Source of the DNA: Deltaproteobacteria bacterium
GTDB taxonomy: Bacteria > Desulfobacterota > Desulfobacteria > Desulfobacterales > JAFDFH01
DNA: 10,651 nt
NCBI GenBank assembly: GCA_019309945.1
Contig: JAFDFH010000140.1
Location: 1 to 10,651 of the forward strand
Direction of reading: 5' to 3'
Positions 1-7,514 of this stretch are shown piece after piece; position 1 is the first letter of the stretch; each line of letters opens with the position of its first letter. The notes under the pieces were generated by a model that worked only from the letters and a program-made list of their open reading frames with translations, was not told the origin of the DNA and searched no databases. The position numbers and the translations under genes are program-made.

Positions 1-277
1 GCTAAGCGACACACTCATTTTAGATCCCGTGCGCGGGTCTATGTTAGGCGCCCTTAACGGCAAGTTTTGGCCGTATTGAAAAAAATTAGCGGATGGCGTA
101 GCGGGCCTACCTAGTGTCCATCCAGAAACGGTCTTTTTGCCCGATCTCTGCATTATGCTCAAAATTTTATCCTCGGAATATCAACTAGATGCCTGCGGTA
201 AAATTTTTCGCAGGCCTTGATCTCGAACAAAATTCCTCGTTTCTGGACGGACACTACCGAACTTATTGAGAAGTTAC
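1..277. mobile_element. MITE-like element, copy A (left part outside window, split by a nested MITE)
   Basis: Right-hand part of a non-autonomous repeat whose intact relative lies at 4170-4440. Host element sequence is 1-111 and 259-277, ending in GAGAAGTTAC, the inverted counterpart of the family's left tip GTAACTTCTC. Bases 112-256 are a second, unrelated inserted element. Bases 1-114 are identical to 10538-10651, whereas the copy at 4170-4440 differs from them at about six positions over the same stretch. Adding the left part seen at 10398-10648 to 259-277 gives 270 bp, close to the 271 bp of the intact copy. No transposase is present. The right tip lies 22 bp beyond the carA stop codon. 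Confidence 0.8.
112..256. mobile_element. Nested 145-bp MITE with 19-bp terminal inverted repeats
   Basis: Bounded by TAGTGTCCATCCAGAAACG (112-130) and its inverted counterpart at 238-256, matching at 18 of 19 positions. It interrupts the host element exactly where the intact copy reads CCTACCGAA. Extra CC bases after the right end suggest a 2-bp duplication (CC), or CTACC if part of the inverted repeat is counted as target. Inside, GCCTGCG (191-197) and CGCAGGC (209-215) form a perfect 7-bp stem around an 11-nt AT-rich loop. There is no coding capacity, so it would need a transposase acting in trans. The family was not identified. Confidence 0.8.
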
Positions 278-299
278 GTAACTTCGTTTGTAAAAAAGC

Positions 300-1442
300 C
301 TATCCACGTCTTTTCATCGATTCGGCAAATTGGCCAAAGAGATAACTCGCATCATGGGGACCGGGTGAGGCTTCAGGATGGTATTGCACGGCAAAAACGG
401 AATACGCCTGGTACTTGAATCCCTCTAATGTATTATCATTGAGGTTAATATGGGTAATTTCAATAGCATTTCTTTTGAGGCTGTCAATATCAACTGCAAA
501 GCCGTGGTTTTGCGAGGTGATTTCCACCCTTCCCGACCGTAAATTCTTAACCGGTTGATTGGCGCCCCGGTGTCCGAATTTTAATTTGAAGGTTTTACCG
601 CCCAGAGCCAGTCCAAGCAACTGAATTCCCAGGCAAATACCGAATATAGGCCGATATCCAAGAAGTTCCCGGATGGTTGTGACCGCATATGTCACGGGCT
701 CTGGATCACCGGGACCGTTCGAAAGAAAAATTCCGTCCGGTTCCATGGCCTTTACGGTTTCAACGGTCGTAGAAGCCGGCACGACCATCACTTCACATCC
801 GGCCTGCTCCAGACATCTTAAAATATTATATTTTATTCCAAAGTCAAAGGCGACCACGGAATATTTCTTTTCCCTGCATTTCCAGATTGTATTGTCTAAA
901 ACGATTCGGTCTTGATGACATGCAACCGGCTTCCCGTTCACCCAATAATAGGGAATCGAAGTGGTTACGCCTTTCACAAGATCCTGTCCCAGCATGCTTG
1001 GGATCGCGTTGGCCCGTTCTGCAAGTGAGCGCGGGACAAGGTCCTGGGTAGAAATAAAAGCGCGCATGGCCCCTGCGGTTCGGATATGCCGCGCCAAGGC
1101 CCTCGTATCGAGTCCCTCTATTCCAAGAATCTTCTGGTCTTTCAGGTAGTCTGCAAGGGAAGCCGTTGCGCGGAAATTGTTCGGAAAGGGTTGATATTCT
1201 TTCAGGATAAAGGCGGAAACCTGTATTCCATCCGATTCGACATCATCCGGATTTACGCCATAGTTACCCACCAAAGGATAGGTCATGGTTACCATCTGCC
1301 CCCGGTAGGAAGGGTCGGTCAGGATTTCCTGGTAACCGGTCATGCTGGTATTGAAGACGACTTCCCCCCAGGCTTCTCCGGGTCCGGTGAACGAACGGCA
1401 GGGGAAGGTGCGCCCGTCTTCCAGGGCTAACAGTGCTTTCAC
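300..1442 (-). CDS. carA: Carbamoyl-phosphate synthase small (glutamine amidotransferase) subunit
   Basis: CarA hydrolyses glutamine and channels ammonia to CarB, which makes carbamoyl phosphate for pyrimidine and arginine synthesis in the cytoplasm. From the GTG start the protein is 380 residues, normal for the family. The N-terminal CPSase small-chain domain opens with MKALLALEDGRTF. The C-terminal class I amidotransferase domain has LSNGPGDP, the nucleophile in FGICLGIQ (Cys270) and the dyad in VQYHPEASPG (His355, Glu357). These match E. coli CarA Cys269, His353 and Glu355 within two positions. The GTG (1440-1442) overlaps the TGA of the upstream amidotransferase gene as GTGA, indicating translational coupling. 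A TTG at 1452-1454 would add four residues (MAGR) and is less likely. No carB is in the window, so the synthetase subunit must be elsewhere if the enzyme is functional. Confidence 0.95.
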   Translation of the reverse strand: MKALLALEDGRTFPCRSFTGPGEAWGEVVFNTSMTGYQEILTDPSYRGQMVTMTYPLVGNYGVNPDDVESDGIQVSAFILKEYQPFPNNFRATASLADYLKDQKILGIEGLDTRALARHIRTAGAMRAFISTQDLVPRSLAERANAIPSMLGQDLVKGVTTSIPYYWVNGKPVACHQDRIVLDNTIWKCREKKYSVVAFDFGIKYNILRCLEQAGCEVMVVPASTTVETVKAMEPDGIFLSNGPGDPEPVTYAVTTIRELLGYRPIFGICLGIQLLGLALGGKTFKLKFGHRGANQPVKNLRSGRVEITSQNHGFAVDIDSLKRNAIEITHINLNDNTLEGFKYQAYSVFAVQYHPEASPGPHDASYLFGQFAESMKRRG

Positions 1443-4096
1443 TCTTCCTGCCAATCGACACCATATTCTTCGGAAGAGGTGGACTCCATGGCCAGAACAT
1501 CCAATTTGACCGCCTGCACCTTGCGATAGACTTGGGAATATTCTTTTTTCACGTCGTTAACCGTCAAGAGGTCATTTTCTACCGAGATGCCGAACAGCTT
1601 TTCATTTTCCTCTAAATACGGAAGGATCAACTCCCAGTCCGCGAGGGTCAAGTCAACAAATTCGCCGCCGTTGAGCTGGTCGTCCACGACCTTACGAAAG
1701 GGATCTCTTAAATAAATCGCACCACCGGATGCCAGCGAAAAGAGGTTTGAGCCCGGATAGGGTGCGCCCTGATCGATAATATTGCCGGCCTCATCAAACT
1801 CAATACCGTTTACAATGACAAAGCCACCGCCGTTAAGGGGATCACCGGCCATGAAGGATTCCGCAAGATAATCGAGGCAGGTTCCGTTAATGACGACCCG
1901 GGGACGCCCCACCGCGTTGATCAGGGGCCGCCCGGCAGCATTGCCCAACACAAAAACAACGCCGCCTTTGGCGCCGTACATAAACGTTTGACCCACATCG
2001 CCATATATGACCAGCTTCCCACTTTTCATGATCTGGCCTAGCTGGTCCTGGGCGTTACCATGGACAAAAATCTCCAGTCCGTCAATCCCTGAAGCCAAAT
2101 AGTCCCCGGAGCTGTCATAGACATCGATTCGGACACCGTCGCTTCCTTCTGACAGGCCGCATCCACAGAATCGCTGCCCCTTGTATCCGTAACAGATGAA
2201 CTGCTCCCAGCCCATCTTATAAGCCGCACAGATCAGCCGCGAATCACAATTTTCGCCTTCCGGGGGGAAATCCCGGGCATTTAATACCAGGATTTTTTCA
2301 TCATCCCGGGGAGCCCGAAGTGCTTCACGGGTATCCCAATCGATATATCGATAAATACCGGAAGCATTTCCATTCAGTGGCGGGGAAACGTCAAAAATTG
2401 AAGTCAGGCTGTCCTTGACAATTTGCAACAGCGAGCTGCGTTTTTTATCCCCCGTGGGAAATCGACGGTCGTTTAAAAACGTCAGGACCGCTATGGATTT
2501 GCCCTTCAGGTGATCATTGGTATCCGCTTGCTTGATGAGTTCTTCACAAAGAAATTTGAATATATCAAAATTCCAATCAGCAATATTTTTTAAGCAATCG
2601 TCCATAAAATTAGAAATATCGGAAGCCCTGAGACCTTCGGCGATTGCCTTTGAGATTTCCTCCGTGTTTTCCGGCCTTGAAAGTTCAGGCGTTGGTCTAA
2701 AATGCCTCTGGTTTTCCGGTATTTTTACGACTTCGCCGAACTTGTTGGTGCAAATGAGCGTTTTTGAGCCGTCCCCTTTGCCGGCATCTTTGACGGTAAA
2801 GATAAAAGCGCCGCCATCGGTAGCGCTGCCACCCCGGGAATTCCAGTATTTATCGGCGATGGGACAGAACCGGTTATCTTCGGCCGCCAGGCTCTGAAGG
2901 GTTGCGTCAATAGCCTGCTTTTCCGAACAAATCAGGCCGATCTGGACGTCTCCATCCTGCAATGCAAACACCTGGGGTCGAAGCATAGCGGTATCGGTAA
3001 TGCCGATAAGCTGGAAGTAATGTTTATACGGATTGTTGCGCGCAATAATAAAAAACCAGGGGCCGTCCGGAGACCCATGCATATGATTGGACTGGATATA
3101 TCGATAAACCCGCTGTTTTTCAGTCGGCAACAGATCGAAGTCATGCTCGGTGGTGGGGGCCATGGCTTCGATGATGTATTCCATGGGATATTCGAAGGTC
3201 CGGTTCAACAGATCCAGTAATAGTACGGAAACCTCGGTATCCGTCAGAAACTGGGGGAAGATGTTGTTTTGTTGGAGATATTCACTGACGGCATGATAAT
3301 TGGCAAAATCACCGTTATGAACCAGCGCTTCATCCAGCCCGATGAAGGGATGCGCGCCAGCCGGATGCCAGACCCGACCTTTGGTGGGATAGCGTTGATG
3401 TGCAATCCAGCCATGGGCCTTAAAATCCTCCAGAAGGTAATACTGAGTGACCTGCTCGGCATAGCCGACAATTTTCAGAATCATGATATTGCGACCATGG
3501 GAAAGCACAAAGGCCTGCTTTTCCCCCAGTGAAGCATAAAACTTCTGGTTCAAGCGAAACGAGTTTTGATAGATGAATTCATCTGCAACCTTTTGCGAAT
3601 CCATATCTTGAAAACGGTTTTCCACAATGAATCGATCCAGCACGTCATTTTTTACCCTGACAAAATAGCGCCAGACATCGGGAGGCTTTACCGCCAATCC
3701 GTCCACATCCCGGTAGTCATCCACGGTGGGAATCTGTTCGGCTTTGTGAACCTCAAGGTGTGGTGCAATAAACAATTTTTCAACATCCCCACGGGCTTCC
3801 GGATCGAGCAGGGCCACCTGAAGCAGATAATGGGAGTCCAGAATGTCCTGGGTAACGCCCAGGCTTTCAGCGGCAAGCCCCACCGCCGCGATCCCCCCGC
3901 CCTTACCATTACCGCGGTTGTGCATTTGAACCGACGGTTCGTAGATGTGACGGCCGCTAACGGGAATCGACGCAATGAACCCGGTGACGCCGCAGCCACC
4001 CTCTTCCGTAGATTTTTTAACGGGAATATTTCCACGGGGCAACTTCCGCCTGGCGGCAAGAATTTTATCAATCGTTGCTTCCTTAAACCGTTCCAT
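1439..4096 (-). CDS. Glutamate synthase-type subunit: class II glutamine amidotransferase fused to GXGXG domain
   Basis: Predicted to release ammonia from glutamine and pass it to a separate FMN subunit, probably the product of 4538-6088. The 885 residues hold a class II (Ntn) amidotransferase domain (about 35-420). Cys35 in GGCGVTGF is the likely nucleophile after removal of a 34-residue propeptide, as in GltB. Arg61 (HNRGNGKGG), Arg235 (HQRYPTK), VHNGDFANY (260-268) and TDTEVS (285-290) fit the substrate and oxyanion site. A poorly recognised linker follows (about 430-605). Next comes a beta-helical GXGXG domain (about 615-800) with repeated glycine-rich turns such as GLEIFVHGNAQDQLG and GKLVIYGDVGQTFMYGAKGG. 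The C-terminal 85 residues are unassigned. In bacterial GltB the FMN domain sits between these parts; here it is a separate protein. ATG start at 4094-4096 with a weak upstream TTGGAA. The gene lies just downstream of a MITE. N-methylglutamate synthase subunits are an alternative family. Confidence 0.85.
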   Translation of the reverse strand: MERFKEATIDKILAARRKLPRGNIPVKKSTEEGGCGVTGFIASIPVSGRHIYEPSVQMHNRGNGKGGGIAAVGLAAESLGVTQDILDSHYLLQVALLDPEARGDVEKLFIAPHLEVHKAEQIPTVDDYRDVDGLAVKPPDVWRYFVRVKNDVLDRFIVENRFQDMDSQKVADEFIYQNSFRLNQKFYASLGEKQAFVLSHGRNIMILKIVGYAEQVTQYYLLEDFKAHGWIAHQRYPTKGRVWHPAGAHPFIGLDEALVHNGDFANYHAVSEYLQQNNIFPQFLTDTEVSVLLLDLLNRTFEYPMEYIIEAMAPTTEHDFDLLPTEKQRVYRYIQSNHMHGSPDGPWFFIIARNNPYKHYFQLIGITDTAMLRPQVFALQDGDVQIGLICSEKQAIDATLQSLAAEDNRFCPIADKYWNSRGGSATDGGAFIFTVKDAGKGDGSKTLICTNKFGEVVKIPENQRHFRPTPELSRPENTEEISKAIAEGLRASDISNFMDDCLKNIADWNFDIFKFLCEELIKQADTNDHLKGKSIAVLTFLNDRRFPTGDKKRSSLLQIVKDSLTSIFDVSPPLNGNASGIYRYIDWDTREALRAPRDDEKILVLNARDFPPEGENCDSRLICAAYKMGWEQFICYGYKGQRFCGCGLSEGSDGVRIDVYDSSGDYLASGIDGLEIFVHGNAQDQLGQIMKSGKLVIYGDVGQTFMYGAKGGVVFVLGNAAGRPLINAVGRPRVVINGTCLDYLAESFMAGDPLNGGGFVIVNGIEFDEAGNIIDQGAPYPGSNLFSLASGGAIYLRDPFRKVVDDQLNGGEFVDLTLADWELILPYLEENEKLFGISVENDLLTVNDVKKEYSQVYRKVQAVKLDVLAMESTSSEEYGVDWQEE

Positions 4097-4169
4097 TATT
4101 CCAACATTCCATCCTTCCCTTGTAACAATTAAAGTATTTGTATTTTCAATAAGTTGTAGAATTTACGGG

Positions 4170-4440
4170 GTAACTTCTCAAAAACTTATGGTTAAACCTA
4201 CCAGCGGAGTCATCCGGTATTTTTTTTCAAAGCGGGCAACTGTTTGAAGCCGTTTAGGGCGGCTTACAGAGACCCGAACAGCATAAATTGTTGATTGTAC
4301 CCTGGTTGTACTAAGCGACACACTCATTTTAGATCCCGTGCGCGGGTCACTGTTAGGCGCCCTTAACGGCAAGTTTTGGCCGTATTGAAAAAAATTACCG
4401 GATGACGCAGCGGGCCTACCGAAACATATTGAGAAGTTAC
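4170..4440. mobile_element. Intact 271-bp MITE-like element (copy B) with long inverted arms
   Basis: The tips are GTAACTTCTCAA at 4170-4181 and its inverted match ending at 4440. The arms stay recognisably inverted for about 85 bp. The block GTCATCCGGTA plus a T-run and CAA, and further in GCCGTTTAGGGCG versus GCCGTTAAGGGCG, match in both arms. The centre has an imperfect palindrome GATCCCGTGCGCGGGTC. Left flank TTTACGGG and right flank TTTACGAA agree at 6 of 8 bases, a possible degraded 8-bp target duplication. No transposase. A 64-codon minus-strand frame (4178-4372) runs through it. The same frame exists at 10406-10600, but it differs by seven residues and lies inside the palindrome, so it is treated as non-coding. 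Confidence 0.85.
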
Positions 4441-4468
4441 TTTACGAAACGTTTAATTAATCTTCACT

Positions 4469-4513
4469 AACCCTGAACCCCTGAACCTTGAACCCCTGAA
4501 CCCGTGAACAGTG
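4469..4513. repeat. Degenerate 7/8-bp tandem array (AACCCCTG units)
   Basis: Six units in a row: AACCCTG, AACCCCTG, AACCTTG, AACCCCTG, AACCCGTG, AACAGTG. Read on the minus strand this is a run of GGGGTTCA-like octamers. It lies 25 bp beyond the stop codon of the FMN glutamate synthase gene and 28 bp from the MITE. No function is evident. It resembles in phase and composition the arrays at 8534-8565 and 8590-8669. Confidence 0.75.
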
Positions 4514-4537
4514 ACCATTTTTTAAATGAAACCAAGG

Positions 4538-6088
4538 TCAAATCACGAGTTTTTCTTTGGGGGCCGGCTGATATTTAGCCCGTTCACCCTCTTCCAGATA
4601 GTCCATGTGAACCAGCAGATCCGTGCGACCGACCAGCTCTCGGAGGCTCCGCAAACCAAATTGTCGTAAAATTTCACACCACTGTTTGCGCCAGGCAATG
4701 TACATGTTCACGATACGCTGCTCGGCCCATTCCTCGGCAATCATGGAACCCAGTTCCGCGTCGGTTGACGCAATACCCCGGGCACAGCCGCGACCGCTTT
4801 CACAGTTGCCGCAACGAACACATTCGAGGGCGACCAGTTCCGCGGTTCCGATCACCACACCATCCGCCCCGAGAGCGATGGCCTTGGCCACATCCATTGC
4901 GTTTCGAATACCACCGCTGGCAATCAAACAGATCTCATCCCGGACACCTTCCTCCGAAAGGAATTTGTGCACCTTCGGGATGGCGTATTCAATGGGCATG
5001 GCGATGTTTTTCTTGGCGATATCCGGTGCGGCTCCGGTACCTCCGTAGCTTCCATCCAGATGCACAATATGCGCACCCGCATAGTAACTTCCGACCGCCA
5101 CCATATCCACATCGGTGGGGGTGGACACTTTTACGGAGACCAGGCTCCGGGGATTGATCACCTTTACCCAGTCCACATGCTTTTTATGGTCTTCCACCGA
5201 GTAAACACTGTGAAACGGAAACGGTGAAAAAAGCGCATTTCCCACCACCGTCTCCCGCATGGCGGCGACTTCAGGCGTAACTTTATCACCCAACAGGTGT
5301 CCGCCCAGTCCGGGCTTGGCACCCTGGGCATATTTGAACTCAATCATCGGCGCATACAACAGGGTTTCTTCCCGAACGCCGAACAGACCGGTCGCCACCT
5401 GCGTAATCACATGATCCGCATATGGGATCAAATCCTTGGGATACCCGCCTTCACCCGTGCATGTCAGTGTGTTCAGACGTCTGGCCGCCCGTGCCCTGCC
5501 CACCATAACCGCCAATGCGGTGGAACCGTAGGACATGCCACCACCATAACACGGAATGGAAATGGTTTTCGCGGGTCGACCGTCACCGCGCTTGTTGAGA
5601 TCAATACAGGTGTCGATATCTTCGTCGGCCAGGTCCAGGTAGTCTTCAGGATTCGATCGAATAAAGCGGATTTTATCAAAACCGCCACCGGAATTACCCA
5701 GATCAAACTCCAGATCAACCACCGGCAGATTACCGGTTTCGGCCATTTCAAAGTGGGCCAGCAACATTTCCGACGTCCATCGATAGTCGCCCAAGGTCTC
5801 TAATAGCGGATTGAGACGCAGGGTCAGCGCCTGTTCCGGGCACCGGTCGATACAGAAGTATTCATTTTCTTTACACTCAAAGCCGATGCATTTATGTGCT
5901 ATCGGACGCAACGGCTTTACATAGTTGTCGTACCTGGGATGCACCCCGTATGGACAAAGCTCGGCACACAAGCCACAGGAGATGCAGCGGCCGTTTCTTC
6001 TAATGATATATTTGCCGATCGTGTTACGAAACCGGGACGGTGTTTCGACAATTTGCGGCAATTGATTTTTTTGGTTCCTAGCGTTCAT
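4538..6088 (-). CDS. Ferredoxin-dependent-type glutamate synthase, FMN subunit with N-terminal Fe-S domain
   Basis: Catalytic synthase subunit of an archaeal-type glutamate synthase: 2-oxoglutarate plus ammonia plus two electrons to glutamate, using FMN. Residue numbers count from the GTG at 6089-6091. The N-terminal ferredoxin domain has CISCGLCAELCP (Cys36, 39, 42, 46) and a second set with unusual spacing (Cys68, 73, 80, 84). The FMN barrel carries the family signatures SIPCYGGGMSYGS (178-190), GEGGYPKDL (213-221), KPGLGGHL (259-266), LDGSYGGTGAAP (345-356) and ASGGIRNAMDVAKAI (391-405). Cluster cysteines follow at 424, 427, 430 and 436. No GltD-type pyridine nucleotide subunit is adjacent, so electrons probably enter through the ferredoxin domain. 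The ATG at 6086-6088 is chosen because GGGA lies six bases upstream; the GTG one codon earlier abuts the TAA of the preceding gene. The gene follows its divergent paralogue by 3 bp and is surely co-transcribed with it. Its amidotransferase partner is probably 1439-4096. Confidence 0.9.
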   Translation of the reverse strand: MNARNQKNQLPQIVETPSRFRNTIGKYIIRRNGRCISCGLCAELCPYGVHPRYDNYVKPLRPIAHKCIGFECKENEYFCIDRCPEQALTLRLNPLLETLGDYRWTSEMLLAHFEMAETGNLPVVDLEFDLGNSGGGFDKIRFIRSNPEDYLDLADEDIDTCIDLNKRGDGRPAKTISIPCYGGGMSYGSTALAVMVGRARAARRLNTLTCTGEGGYPKDLIPYADHVITQVATGLFGVREETLLYAPMIEFKYAQGAKPGLGGHLLGDKVTPEVAAMRETVVGNALFSPFPFHSVYSVEDHKKHVDWVKVINPRSLVSVKVSTPTDVDMVAVGSYYAGAHIVHLDGSYGGTGAAPDIAKKNIAMPIEYAIPKVHKFLSEEGVRDEICLIASGGIRNAMDVAKAIALGADGVVIGTAELVALECVRCGNCESGRGCARGIASTDAELGSMIAEEWAEQRIVNMYIAWRKQWCEILRQFGLRSLRELVGRTDLLVHMDYLEEGERAKYQPAPKEKLVI

Positions 6089-6091
6089 CAC

Positions 6092-7501
6092 TTATCCCAA
6101 GCCTGATACCTTTCTTTCACCGAATAGCGGACCGAAGTTTTCCCTTTCAAGGTCCTCGAACCACAGGGATCGGCCCACCTCACCCCGAAGCCTTCGGGCC
6201 TCGCGGATACCCATGGCACCCATTACCTCAATCAACTGGTTGCGCCAGGCGCCGATGAGGTTGATGATTCGGTGGCTGCCCCATTCGGCGTCGATCTCGC
6301 CCAGCTTCACAGGACAGGATTTAGCGTCAATACAACGGCCACATAAGCGGCACTCTAAAGCAACTAATAGTGAGTGGTCCACGGTGACACCATCGGCCCC
6401 GCAGATGATTGCCTTGGCCATATGTTCAGCCATGGCGATTCCTCCGGAGAATACCAGATTGACCTTATTTCTTATCAGATTCTCAACAAGCTTAAGGTGA
6501 ATCTCCCTGATCATCTCCTTTAAAAAGCAAGGCTTGCCCTCATCCCGTGTGTTGCCGCGATGATCTGCGTAGAAATGAAGCGTATCCACATCGGTTTGTG
6601 TCAGTTTTAAAGCCCGGGACGCAGCCCCGGCGTTGAGCGGAAGGCCCACGGAAATAATCAATTCGGGGTCTATGGCGCGTAATTTGGCAAATTCATCCTC
6701 GATTCCGTTCGCATAAGCCAATTCGATCATCCGAATACCGGGGGTTTGGTTTAGAAAATCCAGGTAATTATCCTTTGTTAAACAGGGGATCAGGCAGCGT
6801 GTATAAGGTATAAGGTCCTCGGAGTAGTATTCGGGCCATATAAAGATCATGGTGTCCAGTTCAAAAGCGGCTCTGACGATTGCCTGTAACACATTTTCAC
6901 TTAAAATGCCGAAGTCCGGTTGTTGGAACAAAAGGGGAATCGGAATCTCAAAAAGGGGCGGCATATCCGAAGCCATGGACATGTCTTCTTTGAATTGGAG
7001 ACGCGTGTTTCTCCGGGACAGTTCGATGCTTGTGTTAATATACTCACGGCCATGGATACCATCTCGTGTGGGGCGCACAATCTCGGACATGTCGGTCCAC
7101 ATGGAATCAAACCCCTCACCCACAAAGGGGCCGCGATAACCGGCACCTGAAACCGGAATCTTGCCCGTATGGGCCTGATACCAGGTCCGGTGGATGATGT
7201 CCGCCTGCCAGTAGTCGTCTCCCAGCGCCCGGTATTCGGGGTTTATCACCCGGGAAAAAATTCCTTTGGTGCATTCCTGCACACAGCGAAAACAGCTCTG
7301 ACAGGCATAGAGATATTCAGGCTCGTCCATGGCACTCATGTGAAGATAGTTGTCCTTGAAAATCCCGTAGACGCAATTTTTTTTGACGCAGGCCGCACAG
7401 CTTCCGGCGCAGTCTTCCCGAAATTCGATCGTTGCGTATTTACCGACCGGGTTAAACCGCGGCGGTGTGGATTTTACCGGAACATGATACTTCTTTGGCA
7501 T
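6092..7501 (-). CDS. Divergent glutamate-synthase-like FMN/iron-sulfur protein of unknown function
   Basis: A 469-residue paralogue of the 4538-6088 product. Shared features are an N-terminal region with two cysteine sets (31, 35, 38, 43 and 67, 70, 73, 77), a probable FMN barrel, and a C-terminal block. In that block FSGGIAMAEHMAKAI, GADGV and LVALECRLCGRC align with SGGIRNAMDVAKAI, GADGV and LVALECVRCGNC, including the CxxCxxCx5C set (384, 387, 390, 396) and the INLIGAWR/VNMYIAWR segment. The barrel lacks the KPGLGG and GSYGGTGAAP signatures and instead has DMSEIVRPTRDGIHGREYI (137-155). Glutamate synthase activity is therefore doubtful; an electron-transfer or other oxidoreductase role is inferred. 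Its strong Shine-Dalgarno GGAGG, 5 bases before the ATG, sits directly behind the metF stop (13-bp gap), and its TAA is 3 bp before the next ATG. It thus physically links the folate and nitrogen modules. Confidence 0.8.
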   Translation of the reverse strand: MPKKYHVPVKSTPPRFNPVGKYATIEFREDCAGSCAACVKKNCVYGIFKDNYLHMSAMDEPEYLYACQSCFRCVQECTKGIFSRVINPEYRALGDDYWQADIIHRTWYQAHTGKIPVSGAGYRGPFVGEGFDSMWTDMSEIVRPTRDGIHGREYINTSIELSRRNTRLQFKEDMSMASDMPPLFEIPIPLLFQQPDFGILSENVLQAIVRAAFELDTMIFIWPEYYSEDLIPYTRCLIPCLTKDNYLDFLNQTPGIRMIELAYANGIEDEFAKLRAIDPELIISVGLPLNAGAASRALKLTQTDVDTLHFYADHRGNTRDEGKPCFLKEMIREIHLKLVENLIRNKVNLVFSGGIAMAEHMAKAIICGADGVTVDHSLLVALECRLCGRCIDAKSCPVKLGEIDAEWGSHRIINLIGAWRNQLIEVMGAMGIREARRLRGEVGRSLWFEDLERENFGPLFGERKVSGLG

Positions 7502-7514
7502 GCAACCCTCCGGA

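Larger units (their letters stand above)
4097..4537. other. 441-bp intergenic region holding a MITE and an octamer array
   Basis: Separates the FMN glutamate synthase gene from its amidotransferase partner. It contains the intact MITE-like element (4170-4440), a degenerate CCCTGAA-type array (4469-4513) and 73 bp of AT-rich leader before the downstream ATG. No convincing promoter hexamer pair was found. A TTGAAA at about 4145-4150 (minus strand) has no good partner. Co-transcription across the gap is possible but not shown. Confidence 0.6.

Noticed and set aside
1452..1454. TTG as the carA start
   Set aside because: Family alignment and catalytic residue numbering fit the GTG at 1440-1442, which also gives the GTGA overlap with the upstream stop.
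3566..4132. 188-codon plus-strand open frame
   Set aside because: Entirely antisense to the well-supported amidotransferase gene at 1439-4096; no family features.
4178..4372. 64-codon minus-strand frame in the MITE, with the same length in the copy at 10406-10600
   Set aside because: It lies within the inverted-arm structure, has no ribosome binding site, and the two copies differ by seven amino acid changes with no sign of a synonymous bias. It is a by-product of element conservation.
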